DNA from: Pseudomonadota bacterium
GTDB lineage: Bacteria; Pseudomonadota; Alphaproteobacteria; Rhizobiales; Rhizobiaceae
NCBI GenBank assembly: GCA_003242525.1
Contig: QGUU01000086.1
Coordinates: forward strand, 1-8,424
Length of the DNA stretch: 8,424 bases
Direction of reading: 5' to 3'
In this document: in pieces, positions 1 to 4,504 of the stretch
How the letters are laid out: each line of letters opens with the position of its first letter
Position numbering within the stretch: the stretch's first letter is position 1
Program-made: the position numbers and the translations under genes
Notes under the pieces: model-generated
Told to the model about the DNA's origin: nothing
The model's input: the letters and a program-made list of their open reading frames with translations, nothing else
Database searches by the model: none

Positions 1-72
1 AAGAAGGCGTTTGAAAACGCCATCGCCGAACGGAAGTTGCATTTCGGCCAGAAGCCGGCATCGGCAGCGTAG
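1..72 (+). CDS. C-terminal end of an unidentified protein (partial)
   Basis: Frame 1 is open from the first base of the window to a TAG stop at 70-72 and encodes 23 residues, including FENAIAERKLHFGQKPA. Most codons end in G or C, as in the confident genes nearby, which supports a true gene end rather than chance. The charged, Ala-rich tail resembles a helical C-terminus, but I do not recognise the family. The start and nearly all of the protein lie outside the window. No clear hairpin with a T run follows within 50 bases. It could still be a chance open frame because only 23 codons are visible. Confidence 0.45.
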   Translation, partial: KKAFENAIAERKLHFGQKPASAA

Positions 73-420
73 CACGTCTCGCCGTTCGTGGCTGCGTTGT
101 AGTCATCGTCATCAATTAGTCAAGCCTGTGTCCAGTTCCCGGCTAAGAAATTGGCCGCCCCGTGTGCATCGGCATGAATCGATTCAGGTTCTGTCATCCT
201 GGTCAGCCGTCCTGCGAGCTGGATCCCCCGAGCCCCATGCCGCATTGCAACATCAAGGCTTGTGTTTCCTTGAAGAAACCGCCATATGCAGCGCCATAGG
301 CGCTTGGGCCGGAGGAAACACCGGCTTTCTCCTCGATTTGAGACTGGTTGCGTCTGTTCCGCCCATGGCGGGAAGCCCCGTTCAGGTCCGCAAGGCCGAC
401 GGGCACGACAGCGCAACCGC

Positions 421-450
421 GCAGGCATGCAGCCTGCCGTTTGTCGTTCT
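421..450 (+). terminator. Hairpin with T-rich tail in the helicase leader (possible attenuator)
   Basis: GCAGGC (421-426) pairs perfectly with GCCTGC (432-437) across a 5-nt loop, and is followed by CGTTTGTCGTTCTT. The T run is interrupted, so termination would be modest. It lies about 80 bases before the helicase start, so it could end a transcript from upstream or act as an attenuator. Confidence 0.3.
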
Positions 451-511
451 TGAGAATTATTGACGGGCGTGTTGCGCCACGCCGTGATCGTGTGCGGACA
501 TTTCGTTCGCT

Positions 512-520
512 GGAAAGAAG
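512..520 (+). promoter_or_regulatory. Ribosome binding site that decides the TTG start of the helicase
   Basis: GGAAAGAAG lies 6 nt before TTG at 527. The reading frame opens only after a TGA at 485-487, and no ATG or GTG occurs between that stop and 527. TTG is therefore the only start that keeps the complete Q motif. Confidence 0.5.
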
Positions 521-526
521 AAAAAA

Positions 527-1996
527 TTGACACAGGAAATTTTCGCGGGGCCAACCGGCTTCGCCGCGCTGGGTATCACTGGCCAGTTGCTGAAGGCTAC
601 CCACGCAGCCGGCTTTGTCGAACCCAAGCCTATCCAGGAACAGGCCATTCCGGCGCAACTCGCCGGCCGTGACATTCTGGGCATAGCGCAAACCGGCTCC
701 GGCAAGACCGCCGCTTTTGCCTTGCCTATCCTGTCGCGCATCATAGCCCTGGGAACCAGGCGCTCGCCTAAGACGGCACGGGCTCTCATCCTTGCTCCGA
801 CGCGCGAGCTCGCCGTTCAGATCGAAGAAACCGTGAAGCTGCTTGCAAAGGGCGCTCACATTTCCACCGCGCTCGTGCTCGGCGGCGTATCGCGCAACAG
901 CCAGGTCAGGAAGATGCAGCCTGGCGTCGACGTTCTGGTTGCCACTCCCGGCCGCCTGACCGATCTCGTGCGGGAAGGGGCCATAAAACTCTCCGAGACG
1001 CGCTGGCTCGTGCTGGACGAAGCAGATCGCATGCTCGACATGGGCTTCATCAACGACGTGCGGCGCATAGCCAGGGCAACGGCCCCGGAACGCCAAACGG
1101 CGCTGTTCTCTGCCACAATGCCACAGGAGATAGCGGACCTGGCCCAGAGCCTGCTGAGGGAGCCCGTACGAATAGAGGTCGCACCCCAGGGTTCGACAGC
1201 GGCCGAAATCAAACAGGGCGTCGTGCTGGCCCGAACGCGTCAGAAGCGACATGTTCTCGCGCGCATGCTGGAAAACGCGGCCATGGCCTCTGTAATCATA
1301 TTCGCGCGCACCAAGCACGGAGCCGACCGGGTGGCGCGTGATCTGGCCCGGGACGGATACGAGGCGGCCGTTATCCACGGCAACAAGTCGCAGAACGCCC
1401 GCCAGAAGGCGCTGAACGGCTTTCGCGCAGGTTCGGTACGCATTCTCGTTGCCACAGACATTGCGGCACGCGGTATAGACGTTCCAGGTATTTCCCACGT
1501 CGTCAATTTCGACCTCCCCGATGAAGCGGAGAGCTATGTTCACCGTATCGGCAGGACAGGCCGCAACGGTCGCAACGGAATTGCCGTAACGCTGGTGGAC
1601 CCATCCGAAAACGGCAAGCTCAGGCAGGTCGAGAAGGTTATTCGCCAGAAACTGCCGATCCTCGCGGACCATCTGAGTGAGCCGGATCCTCAGCCCACAC
1701 GGGTGGAGAGGAGAGGGGGATCGGAACTACGCACCCATGGCGAGGTGCGCCCGGCGGGCGCCGGTTTCGCCACTGCCGCGCCCGGAAAGCAGCGACGGGC
1801 GGACAAGGGCCGGTCCGCTCCCAGAATCAACGGTACCCACGAAGGCGCGGCGAGGCTCGGGGAGGGGCAGCCCAAATCGGCAGGCCCACACCATGAGCAA
1901 CTTGCTGGAAGACGACCGGGCACAAGACAGAAGCTCGGCGGAAGCGGTCCAATCAAGGCACGCCGCCGCTTTGGCAAGGGGAAGCGCGCGGCCTGA
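527..1996 (+). CDS. rhlE: DEAD-box ATP-dependent RNA helicase, RhlE type
   Basis: 489 aa. It unwinds short RNA duplexes using ATP and acts in the cytoplasm in ribosome assembly, RNA decay or cold adaptation. All core motifs are present: Q motif (about 11-42, with GFAALG and P-x-P-x-Q), motif I AQTGSGKT (54-61), Ia PTREL (91-95), GG (119-120), Ib TPGR (140-143), II DEAD (164-167), III SAT (195-197), IV IIFARTK (257-263), V VATDIAARGID (308-318) and VI HRIGRTGR (339-346). HGNKSQ (284-289) is typical of the RhlE branch. Residues from about 375 onward form a Gly/Arg/Lys-rich disordered tail, as expected for RNA-binding extensions of this family. The start is TTG, the only in-frame candidate, with GGAAAGAAG ahead of it. 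A strong hairpin follows the stop. Nothing is missing from the catalytic core. The family is certain; the paralogue name is less so. Confidence 0.93.
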   Translation: MTQEIFAGPTGFAALGITGQLLKATHAAGFVEPKPIQEQAIPAQLAGRDILGIAQTGSGKTAAFALPILSRIIALGTRRSPKTARALILAPTRELAVQIEETVKLLAKGAHISTALVLGGVSRNSQVRKMQPGVDVLVATPGRLTDLVREGAIKLSETRWLVLDEADRMLDMGFINDVRRIARATAPERQTALFSATMPQEIADLAQSLLREPVRIEVAPQGSTAAEIKQGVVLARTRQKRHVLARMLENAAMASVIIFARTKHGADRVARDLARDGYEAAVIHGNKSQNARQKALNGFRAGSVRILVATDIAARGIDVPGISHVVNFDLPDEAESYVHRIGRTGRNGRNGIAVTLVDPSENGKLRQVEKVIRQKLPILADHLSEPDPQPTRVERRGGSELRTHGEVRPAGAGFATAAPGKQRRADKGRSAPRINGTHEGAARLGEGQPKSAGPHHEQLAGRRPGTRQKLGGSGPIKARRRFGKGKRAA

Positions 1997-2004
1997 GCCA
2001 CGAA

Positions 2005-2036
2005 GAAATGACGGGCGGAGTGCCGCCCGTCATTTC
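2005..2036 (+). terminator. Rho-independent terminator after the helicase gene
   Basis: A perfect 14-bp stem: 2005-2018 (GAAATGACGGGCGG) pairs with 2023-2036 across an AGTG loop, starting 9 bases after the helicase stop. The 3' arm ends in ATTTC and is followed by GTTC, so the terminal T tract is short. The 5' arm begins with GAAA, so the structure could also work on the minus strand. Confidence 0.8.
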
Positions 2037-2058
2037 GTTCGATGTCCGTGACGGCGAA

Positions 2059-2083
2059 GGAACCAACAGCGCTGCACTTCATT
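2059..2083 (+). promoter_or_regulatory. Putative EcfG/RpoE2-type general stress promoter of the DUF892 gene
   Basis: GGAAC (2059-2063), an 18-nt spacer, then TT (2082-2083). This matches the GGAAC-N18-TT pattern known for alphaproteobacterial general-stress ECF sigma factors (EcfG, RpoE2, SigT). The -10 region reads CATT instead of the common CGTT. It lies about 30 bases before the ATG of a YciE/YciF-like gene, a class often induced by stress. The same element, again with CATTGTC at the -10, recurs at 2710. Confidence 0.6.
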
Positions 2084-2100
2084 GTCCTCCTGCTCATTGC

Positions 2101-2108
2101 GAGAGGAG
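2101..2108 (+). promoter_or_regulatory. Ribosome binding site fixing the DUF892 start
   Basis: GAGAGGAG lies 6 nt before ATG 2115. The frame is open back to a TTG at 2082, but that start overlaps the promoter -10 element and has no ribosome binding site, so ATG 2115 is preferred. Confidence 0.75.
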
Positions 2109-2114
2109 ATTCCA

Positions 2115-2609
2115 ATGAAGACACTGGCCGATATCTTCGAGCACACGCTCCAGGACGTCTACTACGCCGAAAATGCCATCACCAAGGCCCTCCCCAAAGT
2201 TGCCAAGGCGGCTACAGACACCAAGCTGAAGAAGGCCGCTGAGGACCATCTTGAGGAAACCAAGGACCAGATCAAGAAGCTGGAGCAGGTCTTCAAGTCC
2301 ATCGGGAAGAAGGCGTCCGGCGAGAAGTGCGACGCGATCGAAGGTTTGATCAAGGAGGCTGACGGCCTGATGAAGGAGGCTGAGGGCACAGCCCTTGATG
2401 CTGGTCTCCTCGCAGCCTGCCAGGCCGTCGAGCATTACGAAATCTCACGTTACGGATCCCTGCGCGAGTGGGCCAAGGATCTCGGGCATGATGAAGCCCA
2501 CCAGCTTCTCAGTGAGATTCTCGACCAGGAGAAGGCAACGAACAACAAGCTGACGAACCTTGCGGTAACGGCGATCAACAAGACGTCGCGCGCAGCAAAG
2601 GCAGCATAG
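2115..2609 (+). CDS. Ferritin-like DUF892 (YciE/YciF family) stress protein
   Basis: 164 aa, the usual length for the family. It is an almost entirely helical, Lys/Glu/Ala-rich cytoplasmic protein that should fold as a ferritin-like four-helix bundle. The N-terminal LADIFEHTLQDVYYAE block (4-19) is the family hallmark. Likely metal ligands by analogy are E19, residues in EDHLEET (43-49), the E106-H107 pair in VEHYEISRYG (105-114) and E134/E139 in LLSEILDQE (131-139). Known members bind di-iron and are induced by osmotic, oxidative or general stress, but the reaction catalysed is not firmly established. It is probably monocistronic: the helicase terminator lies upstream, a GGAAC-type stress promoter sits in the gap, and a weak hairpin follows. 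I see no truncation. I am sure of the family and not of the molecular job. Confidence 0.9.
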   Translation: MKTLADIFEHTLQDVYYAENAITKALPKVAKAATDTKLKKAAEDHLEETKDQIKKLEQVFKSIGKKASGEKCDAIEGLIKEADGLMKEAEGTALDAGLLAACQAVEHYEISRYGSLREWAKDLGHDEAHQLLSEILDQEKATNNKLTNLAVTAINKTSRAAKAA

Positions 2610-2618
2610 ATACCGCGA

Positions 2619-2637
2619 AGGGGGAGTATTTCCCTCT
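2619..2637 (+). terminator. Weak stem-loop after the DUF892 gene
   Basis: AGGGGGA (2619-2625) pairs with TCCCTCT (2631-2637), with one G-U pair, over a GTATT loop, 10 bases after the stop. No T run follows, so this is at best a weak or factor-assisted terminator. Confidence 0.35.
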
Positions 2638-2662
2638 ACCGCGATCTGCAGTTTGACTAAAG

Positions 2663-2685
2663 CCAGACTCGACCGTCGAGACTGG
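2663..2685. repeat. 23-nt near-perfect dyad (possible operator or hairpin)
   Basis: CCAGACTCGAC and GTCGAGACTGG flank a single central C. Ten of eleven pairs match; the exception is an A opposite A. The tight centre suits a protein-binding dyad better than an RNA loop, although the arms could fold with a 5-nt loop. It lies 25 bases before the second GGAAC promoter. Confidence 0.5.
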
Positions 2686-2709
2686 TCGTGAACGTTGCAA
2701 CTCCGTTCC

Positions 2710-2734
2710 GGAACCTTTCCCGAGTTCACTCATT
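2710..2734 (+). promoter_or_regulatory. Second putative EcfG/RpoE2-type stress promoter
   Basis: GGAAC (2710-2714), an 18-nt spacer, then TT (2733-2734). The -10 context CATTGTC is identical to that of the promoter at 2059-2083. The -35 is half of a perfect palindrome GTTCCGGAAC (2705-2714). No protein gene follows on the + strand; transcription would start near 2740 and soon meet the GC hairpin at 2777-2800. Confidence 0.5.
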
Positions 2735-2739
2735 GTCAC

Positions 2740-2805
2740 CCGCACCCGCTTATTGCGGGGAGGCGCTCAGGCAACGCCCGCCCGGCCTCGGCCGGGCGGG
2801 TTCCT
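2740..2805 (+). ncRNA. Candidate short stress-induced RNA
   Basis: An inferred transcript from the GGAAC-N18-TT promoter to the hairpin ending at 2800. It would fold into a small CCCGC/GCGGG hairpin with a TTATT loop (2745-2759), a short linker containing GGGGAGG (2757-2763), and the 10-bp terminal stem. No start codon with a ribosome binding site fits inside. This is a proposal from promoter plus terminator architecture only. The alternative is that the hairpin merely separates convergent transcription units. Confidence 0.3.
2777..2800. terminator. GC-rich hairpin between convergent units
   Basis: A perfect 10-bp stem: CCCGCCCGGC (2777-2786) pairs with GCCGGGCGGG (2791-2800) over a CTCG loop. 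On the + strand it is followed by TTCCTGT, only partly T-rich. On the - strand there is no T tract, but the hairpin lies downstream of the 69-aa gene. It may serve both directions. Confidence 0.55.
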
Positions 2806-2826
2806 GTAGTGATCAGGTTCGGGTCC

Positions 2827-2840
2827 GGCCGTGAACGGCC
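2827..2840 (-). terminator. Small hairpin just downstream of the 69-aa gene
   Basis: GGCCG (2827-2831) and CGGCC (2836-2840) form a 5-bp stem with a 4-nt loop, 16 bases beyond the stop of the minus-strand small gene. No T tract follows, so its role is uncertain. Confidence 0.25.
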
Positions 2841-2856
2841 TGCCTATTGTTCGGGC

Positions 2857-3066
2857 TCAGTGGCGTTCAAGCTTTTCCCAGCCTCGCATATTTGGCTCGT
2901 CACTGCCCGGCCGCATTAGAATGAGGTCGCGGTCGAGAAGTAGCTCCAGAACGATGCCGATCTCCTTCAAGAGGCGGCGGACATCCTCCTGTGTCAAATT
3001 GTCAACGTGGTCGGCCGCATCCTGAACGTTGAGAAGCAGATCAACGGCGCGCTGATGAACTCGCAT
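2857..3066 (-). CDS. Small 69-aa protein of unknown function
   Basis: 69 aa, starting at ATG (3066-3064, minus strand) with a strong GAGGAGG 5 nt upstream. The frame is open further back to 3162, but the ribosome binding site decides this start. The sequence is Leu-rich and probably all helical: an amphipathic block around RAVDLLLNVQDAADHVDNL (6-24), then TQEDVRRLLKEIGIVLELLL (25-44), and a short polar tail (LMRPGSDEPNMRGW, 50-63). There is no signal peptide, transmembrane segment, Cys or obvious DNA-binding motif. I do not recognise the family. It stands alone between the DUF892/stress-promoter region and tRNA-Cys. Overlapping inverted repeats at 3110-3141 lie upstream and could be its operator. 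The strong ribosome binding site and protein-like composition are the case for it being real. Confidence 0.6.
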   Translation of the reverse strand: MRVHQRAVDLLLNVQDAADHVDNLTQEDVRRLLKEIGIVLELLLDRDLILMRPGSDEPNMRGWEKLERH

Positions 3067-3109
3067 GGGCGCCTCCTCGCTCTTTCCAAGTCTGCTGATC
3101 GAAGCATCT

Positions 3110-3141
3110 TTGCGATGCCGTCGCAACGATGTAACGGTTGC
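3110..3141. repeat. Two overlapping inverted repeats (possible operator)
   Basis: TTGCGA-N5-TCGCAA (3110-3126) is a perfect 6-bp dyad. It overlaps GCAAC-N9-GTTGC (3123-3141), a perfect 5-bp dyad. They lie 44-75 bases upstream of the small minus-strand gene, where a promoter would be expected, so a repressor site is plausible. Confidence 0.4.
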
Positions 3142-3378
3142 ATGACATATCTCAGCCCACACCGTCCTATGTTCGAAAGCGCTCTAGCAGCCACCCGGGG
3201 TTGGGCAGGCGCCGACGAATCTCTCTCTGGAATCGTGTCGTGATCTTCGCAGGGGTGATGCTGCCGAATCCCGAGCGCGCGCCGGATGACGCCGGACTGT
3301 TTGTGGTCCGACTTCTGCAAAATCTTCAGGAACTTACACTCACTTTCGGCTGAAAGCAGCCGGAGCGGCGTTCAGCGG

Positions 3379-3407
3379 CTTGACGACCAAATCCTGCCCC
3401 CCTATTG
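3379..3407 (+). promoter_or_regulatory. Housekeeping sigma promoter of tRNA-Cys
   Basis: CTTGAC (3379-3384), a 17-nt spacer, then CTATTG (3402-3407). This closely matches the alphaproteobacterial vegetative consensus CTTGAC-N17-CTATAT. The expected start, near 3414, is about 20 bases before the mature tRNA. Confidence 0.8.
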
Positions 3408-3434
3408 AAGCGCTTCGGTACGCCGGAGCGACGA

Positions 3435-3508
3435 GGCCTCGTGGCGGAGTGGTTACGCAGAGGACTGCAAATCCTTGCACCCCGGTTCGATTCCGGGCGA
3501 GGCCTCCA
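3435..3508 (+). tRNA. tRNA-Cys (anticodon GCA)
   Basis: A complete 74-nt cloverleaf. The acceptor stem GGCCTCG (3435-3441) pairs with CGAGGCC (3498-3504), followed by discriminator T (3505) and an encoded CCA (3506-3508). The anticodon loop CTGCAAA (3465-3471) carries GCA at 3467-3469 on a 5-bp stem with one G-U pair. The T arm CCCGG-TTCGATT-CCGGG is canonical. U73 is the identity element expected for cysteinyl-tRNA synthetase. It has its own promoter and terminator. I see no second copy of its 3' end that would indicate an integrated element. Confidence 0.97.
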
Positions 3509-3517
3509 TAGCCTTGG

Positions 3518-3540
3518 GCGTCCCGGCGGGCGCTGTTTTT
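3518..3540 (+). terminator. Rho-independent terminator of tRNA-Cys
   Basis: GCG-T-CCC (3518-3524) pairs with GGGCGC (3528-3533), with one bulged T, over a GGC loop. It is followed by TGTTTTT (3534-3540), a proper T run, and starts 10 bases after the CCA end. Confidence 0.75.
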
Positions 3541-3655
3541 CCGTAATGTCGGGAAATTCAGTGGCCATAGCGGGATATTTGCTGCCTAGTGGCGCAAAGT
3601 TCCGGCCTGGATTGCGAGCGCGGCAGAATATGCGCCAGAAGGGACCATCAGGGGC

Positions 3656-4324
3656 ATGAGCATCGATTTTTCCCAACAGCGGATCAAGATGGTCGACAGC
3701 CAGCTCCGAACGACGGATGTCACCAGCGTGCCCGTGCTGGAGGCATTCCTCGAAATCCCGCGCGAAAGATTTGTTGGATCGGCCAGCCCTGCACTGGCCT
3801 ATATTGATGAAGATATTCCCGTTGCGAGGACATCGCAGGGTCCCCGTTATCTCATGGAGCCCTCGCCATTGGCGAGGCTCATCCAGCTGGCCGACGTGGG
3901 CAAGAGCGATGTCGCACTCGATGTAGGATGCGGTACGGGCTATGGCAGCGCGATACTTGCGCGGCTTGCACAATCCGTTGTCGCGCTTGAAAGCGATTCG
4001 CATTTGGCAGAGCAGGCTTCCGCGGCCATGGCGGAGCTCGGTTGCAGCAACGTTGAGGTCGTAACGGGGCAGTTGAGCGACGGACACGCGACCCGGGCGC
4101 CCTATGATGTGATTCTGATCAACGGAAGCGTCGAGGAAGTGCCCCAGACGCTCTTTGACCAGCTTGCGGAGGGCGGACGGCTCGTTGCTGTGGAAGGACG
4201 CGGCAATGCCGGCACTGCCCGACTTTTTATTAAGACGGAGGGTGTTGTTACCGGTCGCCGTGCATTTAATGCGGCAATTAAGCCACTACCGGGGTTTGAA
4301 CGCGCTCGCATTTTCGAGTTCTGA
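3656..4324 (+). CDS. pcm: Protein-L-isoaspartate O-methyltransferase-like SAM-dependent methyltransferase
   Basis: 222 aa, near the usual PIMT length. Authentic PIMTs methylate isoaspartyl residues in damaged proteins with S-adenosylmethionine in the cytosol. The SAM-binding motif I is clear: ALDVGCGTGYGSA (87-99), with the acidic end of the next strand at VVALESD (108-114). The motif II region APYDVILINGSVEEVP (148-163) and the post-motif GGRLVAVEG (173-181) follow the PIMT layout, as does the N-terminal RIKMVDSQLR (9-18). The catalytic-region motif G-x-T-I-S-x-P of true PIMTs is replaced by QGPRYLMEPSPLARL (61-75), so isoaspartyl repair activity is doubtful. The start is ATG 3656, with AAGGGA 11 nt ahead. 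It lies 180 bases before tolC on the same strand. I am sure of the methyltransferase fold and the family resemblance, and not of the substrate. Confidence 0.85.
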   Translation: MSIDFSQQRIKMVDSQLRTTDVTSVPVLEAFLEIPRERFVGSASPALAYIDEDIPVARTSQGPRYLMEPSPLARLIQLADVGKSDVALDVGCGTGYGSAILARLAQSVVALESDSHLAEQASAAMAELGCSNVEVVTGQLSDGHATRAPYDVILINGSVEEVPQTLFDQLAEGGRLVAVEGRGNAGTARLFIKTEGVVTGRRAFNAAIKPLPGFERARIFEF

Positions 4325-4489
4325 TTTATTTTGCCTTGCAGCTATTGCGTACTCATGTTGCCGTTGGCTTTGATTGTCGTCGCTGACTCGGCCCGGCTTC
4401 GGCTGAAGGGCAAGCGGCAGGGAACCTGAGCAACGCATCATTGGCGCCCGGCGAGGCCGCCTGTGTCGCGCCGGTTCCCGCAAACGAAT

Positions 4490-4495
4490 GAGGGA
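4490..4495 (+). promoter_or_regulatory. Ribosome binding site choosing the tolC start
   Basis: GAGGGA lies 9 nt before ATG 4505. The frame is open back to a GTG at 4463, but starting there would bury the signal peptide behind 14 extra polar residues. An adjacent GTG at 4502 is a possible alternative start. Confidence 0.6.
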
Positions 4496-4504
4496 CGTGC
4501 CGTG

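Larger units (their letters stand above)
73..526 (+). other. Gene-free leader upstream of the RNA helicase
   Basis: About 450 bases without a convincing gene. Open frames exist on both strands here, but they have low-quality composition, no good ribosome binding site and no family I recognise. Visible structure includes an AGCGCC/GGCGCT hairpin (290-304), a GCAGGC/GCCTGC hairpin followed by a T-rich stretch (421-450), and a GGCGTG/CACGCC hairpin (466-483). A possible -35 TTGACG lies at 460-465, but its -10 partner (CGTGAT, 483-488) is weak. The likely reading is a long 5' untranslated leader, since RNA helicase genes often carry regulated leaders. That is inference. Confidence 0.4.
3067..3434. 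other. Gene-poor spacer between the small gene and tRNA-Cys
   Basis: Holds the minus-strand ribosome binding site of the small gene (3072-3078), two overlapping inverted repeats (3110-3126 and 3123-3141) and the tRNA-Cys promoter (3379-3407). A 31-codon + strand frame at 3258-3353 (MLPNPERAPDDAG...) follows AGGGGTG but matches nothing I know; I do not call it a gene. Nothing else is visible. Confidence 0.5.

Noticed and set aside
527..532. TTGACA at the helicase start as a -35 element
   Set aside because: It coincides with the TTG start codon and its second codon, and no -10 hexamer lies 16-18 nt downstream. Coincidence.
120..554. Minus-strand 144-codon open frame in the helicase leader
   Set aside because: Its composition is Arg/Cys/Trp-rich and random-looking, with no ribosome binding site, and it overlaps the helicase start. 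Not supported as a gene.
203..1672. Minus-strand open frame of 489 codons antisense to the helicase
   Set aside because: It mirrors the helicase gene, whose motifs are complete on the + strand. The antisense product has no recognisable domain and no ribosome binding site; it is a GC-rich shadow frame.
3258..3353. 31-codon frame (MLPNPERAPDDAG...) after AGGGGTG
   Set aside because: Too short to judge, with no known family and no conservation evidence. Mentioned in the spacer entry but not called.
3435..3508. tRNA-Cys as an integration (att) site of a mobile element
   Set aside because: No integrase and no second copy of the tRNA 3' end are seen in the window, and core genes flank it on both sides.
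4421..4442. GGAAC ... TT upstream of tolC as a stress promoter
   Set aside because: The spacer is only 15 nt instead of 18, so it does not fit the EcfG-type promoter.
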